From: Polydactylus sextarius
Taxonomy: Eukaryota > Chordata > Actinopteri > Polynemidae
Direction of reading: 5' to 3'
Assembly (NCBI GenBank): GCA_016801845.1
Contig: CM028908.1
Coordinates: 21,463,047 to 21,527,046 of the forward strand
Length of the DNA: 64,000 nucleotides
In this document: one piece after another, positions 39,491 through 51,400 of the stretch
Numbering within the stretch: the stretch's first letter is position 1
Layout of the letters: each line of letters opens with the position of its first letter
The notes under the pieces: model-generated
What the model saw: only the letters and a program-made list of their open reading frames with translations
The model's database searches: none
What the model was told of the DNA's origin: nothing
Translations under genes and position numbers: made by a program

Positions 39491-41649
39491 GGGTGCTTAT
39501 TTTAATTCTGCTGTTCTGTTTTGTTTCTAAATAAACACATGGACATATTTACCAAAAAGTTGATCTACCTTGACCTAAAGTCATACTTGAATTGAGTGTA
39601 TATTTCATAAAAATTACATTAGTACATATTATATTACCATAATAGTATTAGTATTAGTATTAACAGCTTTTAAAATGAAGATGGGTAGAAGTTATAAGAG
39701 AGCATGGTACTGCTTTGGTATGGAATGAAGGATTTCTTTGGAAAATAAAACATACAGATGATTAAAAGGGTGTTTTGCAATACACATTTACATAGATTTT
39801 ATCAGTTTACCAGTACATCATTGTATCTTGTTATGTATGTGTAAGAAAGGAAGACCTTAATGATAAAACTCTTACATTGATATTGTCAGGAACATGCACC
39901 TTAAATATCCTAAATATGCTTAGCAATCAACAGTACATACAGTAGTATGTATGTCTGTTTAAACTACTACTACTACTACTACTACAAGCTGCAGAGCTTA
40001 CTGCAGCTTCTTCTTGCAGGAAAAAAAATTTAAATTCTTTTACAAGTATTTTATGGTAAGTTGAGAATGAATGAAAAATATGAACAGCCCCCCTGTTGCG
40101 CTTATCACCATGTTTTTAAAATACATCCCCCCAAACTGAAGGAAATATCACTTTGAAATACTACAATAGACCACAAGAGCATGAGCAGTACTGCTTTAAA
40201 GAAAAGCTTATATATATTTTTCATTACAACGGGACATTCAGTGGTGAGCATTTGCATGAATAATAGATAGCATCTCACTGTAAAAACCAAACAAGGAGGT
40301 CGACAAAAGGGGTGAAAGCAAATGAGCAACCTTTTCTGACATACACACGAGTTCAAATCGTGCGGTTCATGTATTACTTAAAGACAACCCCTGGTCAGAC
40401 ATAAAGAAACATCTATTCTTCACTGATACTGTGTCTGTGTGGGGCTAATGATGGGTAAAATGCAGGACAGTGGAGGAGCTGGTGCAAAGCTGTGCTTTGA
40501 TGAATCGGGTGATTATATTCTGAAACACTCCTTTGCTCTACAAACTTCTGAGGCATAACATAATCCTGTTTAGATCTCACGGACTAAAAAGGCCCTTTTT
40601 TGTCATTCTTGTGTGAATCTTAGATCTCGATTATGGAGAGAGGCACCTGCAGTTGCTAAAATGTCACCATTTATGTCAAAGTTAATACATTCCATTTACA
40701 TGTCAGATTTCACTTTATATGTCTGTCTGGGCAATTATGTGTTAACTTATGAATCATTCAATTTCACAGCCAATTAATCTATAGGTCTGCTTGTGCTTGC
40801 AGTAATGTGGTAGTTAAACTAGGTCATACCACAAAATCTGTCACAGATTTGACCTGTAGCTTTGACACTTAACTGATCCATTTTCCTGTATAATGGGATG
40901 CCTAAAGGCATGTGGTTTCTACAACTAGATCATTGTCTTCATTCACCCTTAAAAGCCTTACAATCATTATAATGATGTTTGATAAAATATGTACAATTTT
41001 ACATTTTTGTCCTCAGCTGGTTTTAGTCTCGCATCTGATTCCCTGTGGACCTGGTCTGGTCGCCAGCTTGACCAGACTCAACCTGTCATCATGGTTAAAT
41101 GATTAATATCACTTCTTAGTAACAAAAAACTCTTAGTATATTTGATGAAATTGCCTGTTTGTCAAATAAATGGTTAAAACACAAGCAAGAGAATTGACAG
41201 TTCTGTGTCATTGATTTGATCATATTATTTATGAATCAACATTTGCCATACATTCACATTATGCTGGTATTGGAAATTATCCATATATATTAGTGTAATG
41301 TTTATATCAAACATATAACACAGCACTTCATGTGTTAGGAGACCTTGAGGCAAATGTTTGCTGTTATGACCCCCGCTGAGACCATCTTTACAGTGTGAGA
41401 GTTGTGTACCTTGTTTTCTACAAATTTCCAATTAGTGTGGTGCACACAGCACCACACTAATCACACAATCTGCAGTTTATTTGCCAGGAGATCCAGAAAT
41501 TAAAGTACGGTATGCACAAATAAAATGAAGAGAAATAAATGAAGAGAAATCATTGTTTTATTATTATCATTATTATTTTTAATACTATTAACATTAGCTG
41601 ATATTGTACTTGTGCTATTTCAACAAAATCAACTGACAGGCAAACAGAC
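39491..41649. other. Gene-free stretch downstream of the contactin gene
   Basis: Contains an ACT triplet run at 39966-39985. No exon or transposon was recognised. Confidence 0.45.
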
Positions 41650-44600
41650 CACTGGCTGGAATAAACATTTTTATTAAGTTATAGTTTTAGAAAAAAATCC
41701 AACACAAATTCACAAACAATGATTAACATGCACAATTTTAGTATACAAGACAAAACAGTTACTTTTCAATATGAAAATGCCACTCTACATGTCAGTATCT
41801 CACAGAGATCATTGATTAATACACCAGTATTAAGGTCGCAGAACACACAATAGAAAAGCAATAAGTTTGTCTTTGATGGCCATGTTTTAAAAAATATATG
41901 CAAGCTATTTACACTGCACCACATATACTTAGTCCCTCTCTAGTAACAACCATAGAAACCAATCTAACCAAAATGGATCTTATGAATATGACTGGATGTT
42001 GTTCTATGACCAGTACACTTTAAGCACGCTGGTGTCTCTGGTTACCAATTACCTTTAGATTGTACTTGTTGTATCCATTAACAATAGAAATAATAGTTTT
42101 TCTTTTTTATGTGATAAAGAGCAGAGGAAAGAAACATTAGGCTGAACTACAGCTATGGAAATAATAAGAAAACTCTGATAAACAGCCGTACATTTAAGCA
42201 AAGTAAATTAATAACCTATTAGCCTGCCATTTGGCAATAAGGTTATTTATTTGGATATCAAAGGAAATATTAACACCACTTGGATCAAGTATTTGCACAC
42301 ACAAGCTGCTTCGAAGCCCATTCACACCAGGAAGTGGCACAGTGAAATGTATCCCACCATAGCACATGTCAAACCAGATATGCTCTAAACAGCCAGGAAC
42401 ACACTAATGCTAATTAGTCACAATGTACTAATGTCACATTTATTGATCAAGAGATATATTTGTACAGATATTGTACAGACAATGTCTCTTTTCTGAGGCA
42501 GGTACATCAGAGTGGATAGAGTGGGGCCATTCCTGTGTACGCCACTTCTACTATTCCACTGTTATGTCCCCAAATATTCCTCCTATGTCCTCTATATTCC
42601 CCAGCTCTAAACTGCACAAAATTGGAAGCTAAATAACATGCTACCTAGTTTTGTATTTATTTATTTATTTTGAATTGGGCTACTTAAACTTGTCATAGGG
42701 GTATTCTGTGTCCCAGCACTTCCATATGGCTGTTAATATAAAATAGTATATGGGTTGGTGTGGGAACTTACCAAACAGTTGCATGCATGGCTTCACCAAA
42801 GGACACAGCTTAATGCTTTCTTACATGAGGTTAGGGTTACCTTGGTTAGGGATTGGCTGGTTAGGTTGTTCAACAAAGTAGAATTTTCCCGCTAATTGCA
42901 TCAATCACATTTTTTAAGTATGACATTTCACAGCTTTAAATCCTGGTGTGGCTGGGTTTTGATGCAATTTTGAAAGAAAGATACAGTAGCACTACTGCTA
43001 GAGCTCAACAGCACAACAGTGATCTTGTTTAATGTATAACTCAAAAGAATTAACCAGCCAATCAGTTTCAGGTCATTGCTCAAATTTAAAGTCACAAGCT
43101 ACCACTACACTACGAAATACTTAAAATTAGTGAAAAATTGCGCAAATAGACAAATGTGATTTCTTGAAAATTTAAACCAAAACACAACAAAAAAATAGAA
43201 TCACTGTGAAAGTCATCTGATAGGAGGTAAAGCGGTGGAGGGCATCTGAAACATCACTGAATGTAACACAACAAAACGAGTGCAATAAGAACATGGCCAT
43301 CAGTCAATCAAGCAACGGAATTGTGACAGCTGTAATAATGGGGCAGGAAAATCAATATCCCATTGACTGGTCTGCAGCAGTCTAATCAACGGGCACAGAG
43401 CTTTATGAAACCAGCCAAGGAGCAGATAGGACAGCCTGATTATGTTGGCCGTTTGGACTTTTTACGAGGCCTCTGGGGTCTACACACCTGTTCAAATAGC
43501 TAAGTGAGGACATCCAGTCACCTTGCATCAATTCCTTGTGCTTTCATTTGACTTTAGGGTGGGGTTGGCGGAGGGGTAAAGAGTGCAAAATACAAACGAC
43601 TACAACAACGACGACGACGACAGCCTCCAAGCAAATGACACACAGGCCCATGTTCTGCAAAGGCACAGTAATGTGTAGCAGTTCAGTTGACTGTATCCTT
43701 CCACATCCACATGAACACTGTCAGGACCCCACTAATCATGTCTCGGCTTTTACTTGGGTGGCTTTTGACAGAATCATCCACATGATAAAAGGGCATGAAA
43801 AGAAGCTCTCTCAGCAGAGTTGCAGTGTTCTTTTGTTGCTGTTCCGTTCTGTGCTGTATATGTCCAATAAATGGTGATGAGGTGGGTGTAAAATGACAGC
43901 CATGCCTTTTGCTTCCATTTCCATCCAGAGTTCTTTTCACCGTGGTATTGTCATCAATTATTCTGATGCCTTAATAGCCCATACATTATGCTACTGATGG
44001 AGTTGCACATTTATTATAGTAGATACCATAAATACTGAGACCAAATTTCCACCATATATCTCAATCCATTGTGGCTTTCGTAAAGCTTCCAACCCATTTT
44101 GTCTTAGGTGCTCTGGTGTACTTGTCACAATGAAAATTTAATCAACACACCCTTTCCAATAATGGGATCCCTCTACAGTCTGAGTTTTCTGTCCCCTGTA
44201 GTAATTTCTATGGAAACAAAAGCAAACAATGCCTCCGCTGCAACATGAATCTTCCTCCTAGGCTCGTTGAAAAGGAAAGAAAGAGAGGTGGGAAAACAGA
44301 GTGAGCTCTAGTGAAGGCACTGTTATCCTGTAGTCCATTGTGCACTGGGCCAGCTGGTCATCTGGGGTGTAGATGGTACATGTTCTGTGATATGATATAC
44401 GTATCTAGAACACAGGTCATCTAAATGTAGAGGAGGAACAGCACACATGGGATCTGCTTGACATAGTAACACCACACGTCTCTTCTCTCTGCAATCCCCA
44501 CTTTTTTCTCTTGACTGAGGATGCAGACTGTGATAGGCATTTATTATTTAGAGGAGCATGAGATAGAGAGCAAAATGCCAAGATCTATTACTGTTTTGTA

Positions 44601-45321
44601 GGGTAGCCTAAAGCTCAGGAGCATGTGGCTCTCGAACAGAATTTATTTTATTTCCGAATGCAGAGATAAGTTAGTTTGAGGCACCATCGATCAATTAGCT
44701 ATGCATCTTTCTTATATTTGAAAAAGCCTTGGTGTTTCTTTTGGCAAAAGCTAAAAAATGGGTGTATGGTTATAAGTTAATGGTGATGTTATATAGAACT
44801 GGTTTAGTGTCACCTACAAGACTCATTTTCAGATTATAAAAAAAAGGATTCAACCAAAGATTGTATGCTAATCTTTCTGCTGTGAAGTGGATCTTTATAT
44901 AGGGTTAAAGAAATCATATAGCAAGCAGCCTCTGTCACCTACTTTGGTATGGACTGTATGTATAACATGAGTTTTAAGGCATTAGTATCTCAGGGGATAC
45001 TAAGAAGATAAGTCATATAGACATCATAACTTCTAAAAATGAAACCTAGAGCAATGGCGGCACTTATGACAGTAGAAGAAATACCAAAAGATATCATGCA
45101 TGCAAAATCATCACATCTCTATCTGATGGTCCTTTAAAAAGAAGTGGCATGGTCCCTTTAAGAGTTCGGTGCAGTCCAGTCCTTTTCAGTCTTTCCCAGT
45201 CCTACCACTGAAGCCCGGGCCTTGTGCCAGTCCAGTGGAGGCTTAACGTAGGACAGACTGACTGAAGGGACGGAGGGGCAAGGGAGGGAGGGATGAGGGT
45301 GGGGAGATCCGTTAGCTCTGA
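41650..45321 (-). other. Probable 3' UTR of the contactin gene
   Basis: Between the stop codon and 41650 there is no further exon or convincing open frame and no recognised transposon. I interpret the stretch as a long 3' UTR of about 3.6 kb, because a well-formed polyadenylation context lies at its far end. It includes a short GAC triplet run near 43605-43622. An earlier polyadenylation site is possible, since other TTTATT strings (AATAAA on minus) occur near 44011, 44538 and 44641. The extent is inference. Confidence 0.35.
41670..41675 (-). terminator. Candidate polyadenylation signal AATAAA
   Basis: On the minus strand the hexamer AATAAA sits in CTTAATAAAAATG. Downstream, at about 41635-41660, the minus strand reads GTGGTCTGTTTGCCTGT, a GU-rich element at suitable spacing. 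Direction fits the contactin gene. AATAAA is common in AT-rich DNA, so only transcript ends would confirm it. Confidence 0.35.
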
Positions 45322-45422
45322 TTACACATCACCCGATGCTAGAGCAGAGCAGTGCACTGATGAGGACTGCAGAGAGGTACACCGGGCTGAGGGGTTCGCT
45401 CCTGATCCACGTGCTCCCATAC
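45322..45422 (-). CDS. cntn: Contactin terminal coding exon with apparent frameshift in the GPI signal
   Basis: The acceptor is CTGGTTGTAG; with the A left by the previous exon, GT completes Ser. The frame reads [11 protein letters not shown], a good match to the small-residue tail before the GPI site in CNTN3 and CNTN4. It then continues [20 protein letters not shown] to TAA at 45322-45324, without a hydrophobic end. Another frame of the same DNA encodes [20 protein letters not shown], then TGA at 45329-45331, which is what a GPI-attachment signal looks like. The frames meet at the G4 run 45391-45394 (C4 on the coding strand). One extra base there would join them. This may be an assembly or sequencing error, or a real polymorphism giving a secreted product. 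Confidence 0.75.
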
Positions 45423-48400
45423 CTACAACCAGAACCAGCAGAGCAGCTCGTGAAGCACAAAAAATACTGCTCAGATCAAAAGAAGAAAACTTGCACTCTG
45501 CTGTGCTAGCTTCTAAATTGCTGACAAGTCATCATAAATCAAAAGCCAACTGTGATTTTTTTTCTCCATATCTACATTATTACTGCCTTTCAACAGGAGA
45601 GGCTATTTAAGAATCCCTGAGAAGATAAAGTTCGTATCGCATCAAAGAGGAGACTGGCAAACTGAGCTGCCTCACAGTTTTGCACAGCAGCAGGACTGGA
45701 GCACAGTACTGCTTTATATGCTGCAGCGCTGTGCAGCCAGTCAACAAGGAATAATAACCCAATGGCAGAGATGGATGACACCACGCACGAATTTCTAAAA
45801 AGGTCGCTTTTCTCGCACTTGAAATAAGTCTATTACACGTGGTTGGAGTGGGATGAGATGAAGCTAAATTAAATGTGCTCTCTGAATTATTGAATCCTCC
45901 CTTAAGCTTTATCAGTGATCAAAAAGGATGTGATATGAAGAAGGAGAGGGAAAAGTAAACTCACTTAATTTGTGGATGTGGATGGGTTCACTACCCACAC
46001 CTTCTCCTCCCTCACTCGTGGCCTTTATCTGAATTAGATAGTTGTCATTGGCTGAGAGGCTGAGCTCCACTGTGGTTTTGTTGGTCAAGATAGCATTGAT
46101 GTCATTGTAGCGGTGTCTCTTTAGCAGCACCTGAGGCAAGAGAGAATATGAGAGGGGGGAATTTGCAGAAACATAATGCAAAAAAAGACTGCCATCTTTG
46201 ATTTTGAAGATAAATCACAGCTTTTTTATGAATTGTGACCTACCAAATATCCAGTGACCTTTGACTCTGTCTCCATAGCAACTACAGGATCCCAGTGCAG
46301 TGTGAGCGTGGAGCCAATCATGGTCCATTGTATGTTGAGTGGAGCCCGATCTGGAGCTAGAAAAAAAAAACAGGTAAAGTGCAATCCACATCCTGTACTG
46401 TAGTACAGAACACATGTAATTTACTTCCTGATTTATAACAGTAGTGCTGCTTGGAAATATTTAGAGAAGAAAAAAAACACACTTATTCTAACAGTCTAAA
46501 TAAAAAGGTATGGTACAATGCTTGATTAAATGCAGTGTATTCTATAGTGTCCCTGAGAGCTCAATGAGCTCAAAAAATACAACTTACAAAACACATGTTA
46601 AATGAAAAAAAGATCTGCACTGATTTGACAGCACAGGCGCAGCATTTAGACATGAGTGTGGCAAATGTAAATGTGCTGCGAAAACAGACAAGATGCCAAA
46701 ACCAAACACTACGACAAGAACTGAACACAAATAAGTTAAAAACAGAAACAAAGAACAGAAGTGTAGCGTCCAAACACATACAGGTTAACCAGTGACCTTA
46801 AACAGTGATCGTCTGGTGACAATCTGGTCACAATCACTAGGCGATGTATTTCCAGCTGGAATTCTCTTTCAGCCCCCATGACTCTCTAAGGGCATGCGGT
46901 ATAGCCTGATAGATAGATGTTTGCTCATTTGTTTTTGTTTTGTGCATTTCCGTTAAACTCTCAAGGGCACAGTAGAATTTTTGCTATTTTCTTAAAGTCA
47001 GCTGTATAGTGCTTAGACATTGGCAGCAAATCTGTAGCCACAGGAAATGAAACCGAGCTACAGCCTGAGGAAACTGAACCATAATCCATCTGGTGTCATG
47101 AAACATGAGCATGCTGTGGTTATTTATTTATTTTTTTATTTTTTGAAATCATACTGCATAGTGCCTATAAAATAAAATCTTGCAAATTCCAAATCCCAAA
47201 TCTAACTGTTGCAATACTTGACTAGTTTAGCGTTTATGTCGCTTATCTATTTCAAATATCCAAGTTCATCAGTGTCAGAACATTCAGCTTATCTAAGTTT
47301 GTTCCAAAGAAAATCGAGATTTGATGAGCACAACAAACAAAGCAGAAGAAAACGCTCTACTTTCATGTTGAGGGACAGTACTGCATCAGCCAAGCACTGA
47401 GGCTGACATGGTTCATGATCAAGTACCTTTTTCAGAAATAATTTCAATGCCCGTTGAGGATGGACTCACGTGGTTTCTTTGTAGTGGTGTTGATGGGTGC
47501 AGATTGCGGCCCAGGGCCAGCTGTATTGAAAGCGGACACAGAGAGGTAGTACGCTGTGTTCGCTTTCAGCCCCGTGATGTTAACCAGCGTGTAGTTTCCA
47601 GTTATGCGCACTTTGCCAATCGTGTCAGGCTTGGTGTCATCTTCCCAGTACACAACCTGTTGGGAAGAAGAGAAAAAAAAAATACAGCAACACAAACAGT
47701 CAGATAGTGGTGGTGGTGGTGCATTTCACTGCATTGTTGAAATTCAGATTCCATCATGGAATCTAAAATGTTGTTTGTATTACAGATGAGGAAGGAGAGA
47801 GTCACGATGAATAATACATTTTTTACAATTGGAGTCTCAGCTACTCATGTGCATCATCTCAACAATCATATTAACACAACATTAACGGGTCATGCGATAA
47901 GTGACCCAGGAAGAAATATTCATGATTGTTGCTTGGTTTGTTCTTTCTTTTGTCTGAGAAAGTTAGATATTAAAAGTTAAGAGATTATAGATTAATATTA
48001 CACTATAGGATTGTGGATTCTGTAAAACAAGATGCAGAATTTTGCCTTCCTTCAGGCTATTGGCCTCCAATTAGTGGCATGGGTGAAGTGATATTTGATA
48101 AAGCAAAACAGACTAATTTGCCATTTGCTTTGGGTCATCTTCAATATTCATGTGTTTGGTATTAAGTGACATAAGAGTTAAGTCAATAAATAATTAATCT
48201 GGAATGTGAAATCCACCCTCCGGGGGCATATTTCTGCTATTCCATCTCCAGTAAATTATTGTGTTTCAAATGTGTTATCAATTCAAGCCGTGCATGATAA
48301 GCACCAGAATTCAGTTTACGGTAATGTAATCTTTTGAGCAGTAATGAGTGATTACATTCAACTGAAATTGGATTGCATTTGCAAATCCTAACAACATGTA

Positions 48401-51400
48401 ATTAAAGGCTGAGCTTCACACATGTGCAGCCCGTAGTTCCGGTCCTATAGCGCTGGTGGGCCTATTGAGATTCAGGAGCTTAAATCCACTTCAGAACGGC
48501 GTTTGGAGAAATGAGCTCTGTTCTGAAAGGACAATATGGCCAGTGCTATGGCAACTGGAGAGCTTTGTGCTAAGGGCCAGAGGTGACAGATATTGAAAGA
48601 GCACCGGGGGGGAAAAAACAGAAAAAAGGCCTCTTTGCATTCTTGAAAGGATGAGGGGATTGTATTTTCCTCTTGTGGGTTTGCTGTCTACGTGCCAAAG
48701 CATTGAGGTCATTTCATGATATTATTATGCTTTTAAACAAAATCTCTGCAGAGATACATGAGAAGATATGGTGCAATATTATAGAGAAAGGGAGAGAGAA
48801 ATACTAATTTAAATAGCAATGGAAGGATGGTTAAGAGCCACGAGGAAAAGTTCAATTATCATGTTATTTTTTTCATATAAAAAAGAAAAGGATAATTTTG
48901 CAGTTTTAACGTACCTCATATCCAAGCACTCTTTCAGCGATGGCGGGAAGAGCTTCCCACATCACTTCAATTTGTGCTGCAGACACACTTCTTGCCCTAA
49001 CCCTCTTAGGAGCCACACTAGGGACTGCAGAAATAGAGCACTAGTGAGAATCCCACAGACTCACCCGACACCATCAAACACACTAATAGCAATAAGAGGA
49101 AAGGCACAGAATAGACCTGTAGTTTCACTGAAAAAGCTATTTCCTCCGCTCTCTTAATGCGATCCGTGACTGACATAAGGGAAGACTATCTGCTCAACAA
49201 ATTCAATTAACAGGATACCTCCCTGACAGCATGGTGTGGTAAGTGTCTGCTAGGATTTCCTGTAATCTACCAGCATGATAACTAATATCAAGTTGACATT
49301 CGCAGCATGAGAGGGAAGGGAAATAGCAGCACAGGATCTACAAAACTTATTTCATCATTGCTATTCAAGGTCACAGTGGTATTACAGCTTATTTAAGCAT
49401 TACTCTCTGCTGCTCAGCTATACTGTACCTTCCTCTGCTGAGTACACGATGGCAATAGAGCTGAAGGGCCCCTCCCCCCGGTTGTTGTATGCCCCCACTT
49501 TCACATCAAAAGGCGAGAAGGGTGGGATGGTGTCGTTGCGGAACACGTAACGCGCCGCACCTGTTGTGGAGATAACAGCTCGCGTCCACGTGACTGTGCC
49601 CACAGGCCTGAAGGCAATGATGTAGCCGAAGCCTTCTCCGTTCTGCAGTTCCTCGGGCACAGGCTGGGAGCGAAACACAAAACTATAGTGATATTAAAAC
49701 GCATACAGACAAAGACACAGACAGGCCCATCTCTGCGCTGTAGACCCCTTACCATAAGGAGCTTCTGTGATTAGTCACAGCCTCTGTTTTTACTGGTACC
49801 ACTCTACAGTGGACACTCTAAGACACTCTATAGTCACCTTTTTACCTTATCTTTTTCCACCTGCATGGCTATGTAATTGTGGCTAAAGTGCAAAACTCTT
49901 CAGAGGAAGTACTCTCTGTCCCCGCTTTTCTAAGGAGAAATGGCACTCGGAGGCCAGAACGAGAGATGTCTTGCTCTAATGTGGGTCATAAAACTGCTCC
50001 GTTCAATTCTGCACAATTAAGAAAAACCATTACTCTGCAATGGAGAGAACAGTAAAACGTGACAGATGACTTACCTCCCATGTTATCACTAATTCAGACT
50101 TGGTGCCGCCTCCACCTCCAACATCAGTGGGAGCTGTATCAGGAACTGAGAGGTAGAACCCAGAGGGGAGCAATTAGAACACAGTTTACAAAGCTCAACG
50201 ACAAGCCTCAACTGTACTTGTAGCCTTATGATGAGGCTGACTGCTGCAGATACTCTCACTGCTATATTACACTCCTCAAATCCCTCACCACGTGCAAACA
50301 CGAGCATTTCAAGGAACTGTGAATTATTGATACCGCCCAAATGTCACTGTACATAAACCTGAAGTCATAATTTGTAATTTTTGCAAATGACATTTGACTC
50401 AGCCCACTCCGCTCCTGTTCCCACTCAGCTGTTTGTGCACGGTAAAGCTGATGGTGTAGGTGTGTAAGCAGCTGTGCACATCCTGTACAGTATCCTTTGG
50501 CGACTGAGGCATCACTTTTGATGTGTCATATCAAAAATGCCTGAAGCAGCATTTATGTCTGATGCCCATGTATAGTTGACTATCAGGGTTGAATCCTGGG
50601 AAAACTTTTTCCAGAATTCTCAAGTGAATCTGCTCCCATTTCCCCCTCAAAATAACCTGTGGGAATCTGGGACTTATGGCATATGCGAGTGTGTTTATAT
50701 TTCTTAAGTTGTGTATTCAGACAAAAATACTAAACATGTTACAGTGGCAACTGTATCATGACATCAAAGTGCCATTAACCGATATAAGTGTTTAATGTAT
50801 ACAACACTTTCAGACTCACAGTGTAATACCCAGAAGTGATGCAACGCTAAGCGAAAGTAACAAAAGACAAAGCTACTGTGATGTTACGTAAACTATGTCA
50901 CACACAACAATAGCAGACAATTACAGCACTGACATTGCCCTATAAACATTAAACAGTCATCTCCAACACCATAAAAGCTTTCAGACATGTCATTATAATT
51001 ACATAATGAAATGGGATTATCTACACTTTGAAATCTCCATAAAAATGTAACTTTTATTGTGATTCTGGTAGACACATCAGTCCTCGTTGTCTGTATGCAT
51101 GCCCCTCCCTCTTTTTCCTTTATTGAACTATAATTATTACCACAAAACTTTATGCCTCTGCCAGTAATATACAATCGAAGCAGTTTCAGCCAACATGACA
51201 TCTGACTAAATGTGACTTCTGAACCAAATTTATTGCCTGTGTTGCCTGGAACATTATTATGTCACAGTGTTTTTGACCTTTTTGACCTTTGTCCACAAAC
51301 ATGTAATTTGACTAATTTCAACAAATTTGTTGGTTTACCCTCAAGCATGAGATATTGATTTTGCAACGTCACAATCACCTTGATTTCGGCCATCAAAATC

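Noticed and set aside
45293..45610. 105-codon plus-strand frame over the last contactin exon
   Set aside because: It overlaps the antisense of the terminal exon and its flanks, with no family resemblance.
49501..49755. Minus-strand frame [13 protein letters not shown]...
   Set aside because: It is an out-of-frame reading of the FN2 exon and its upstream intron.
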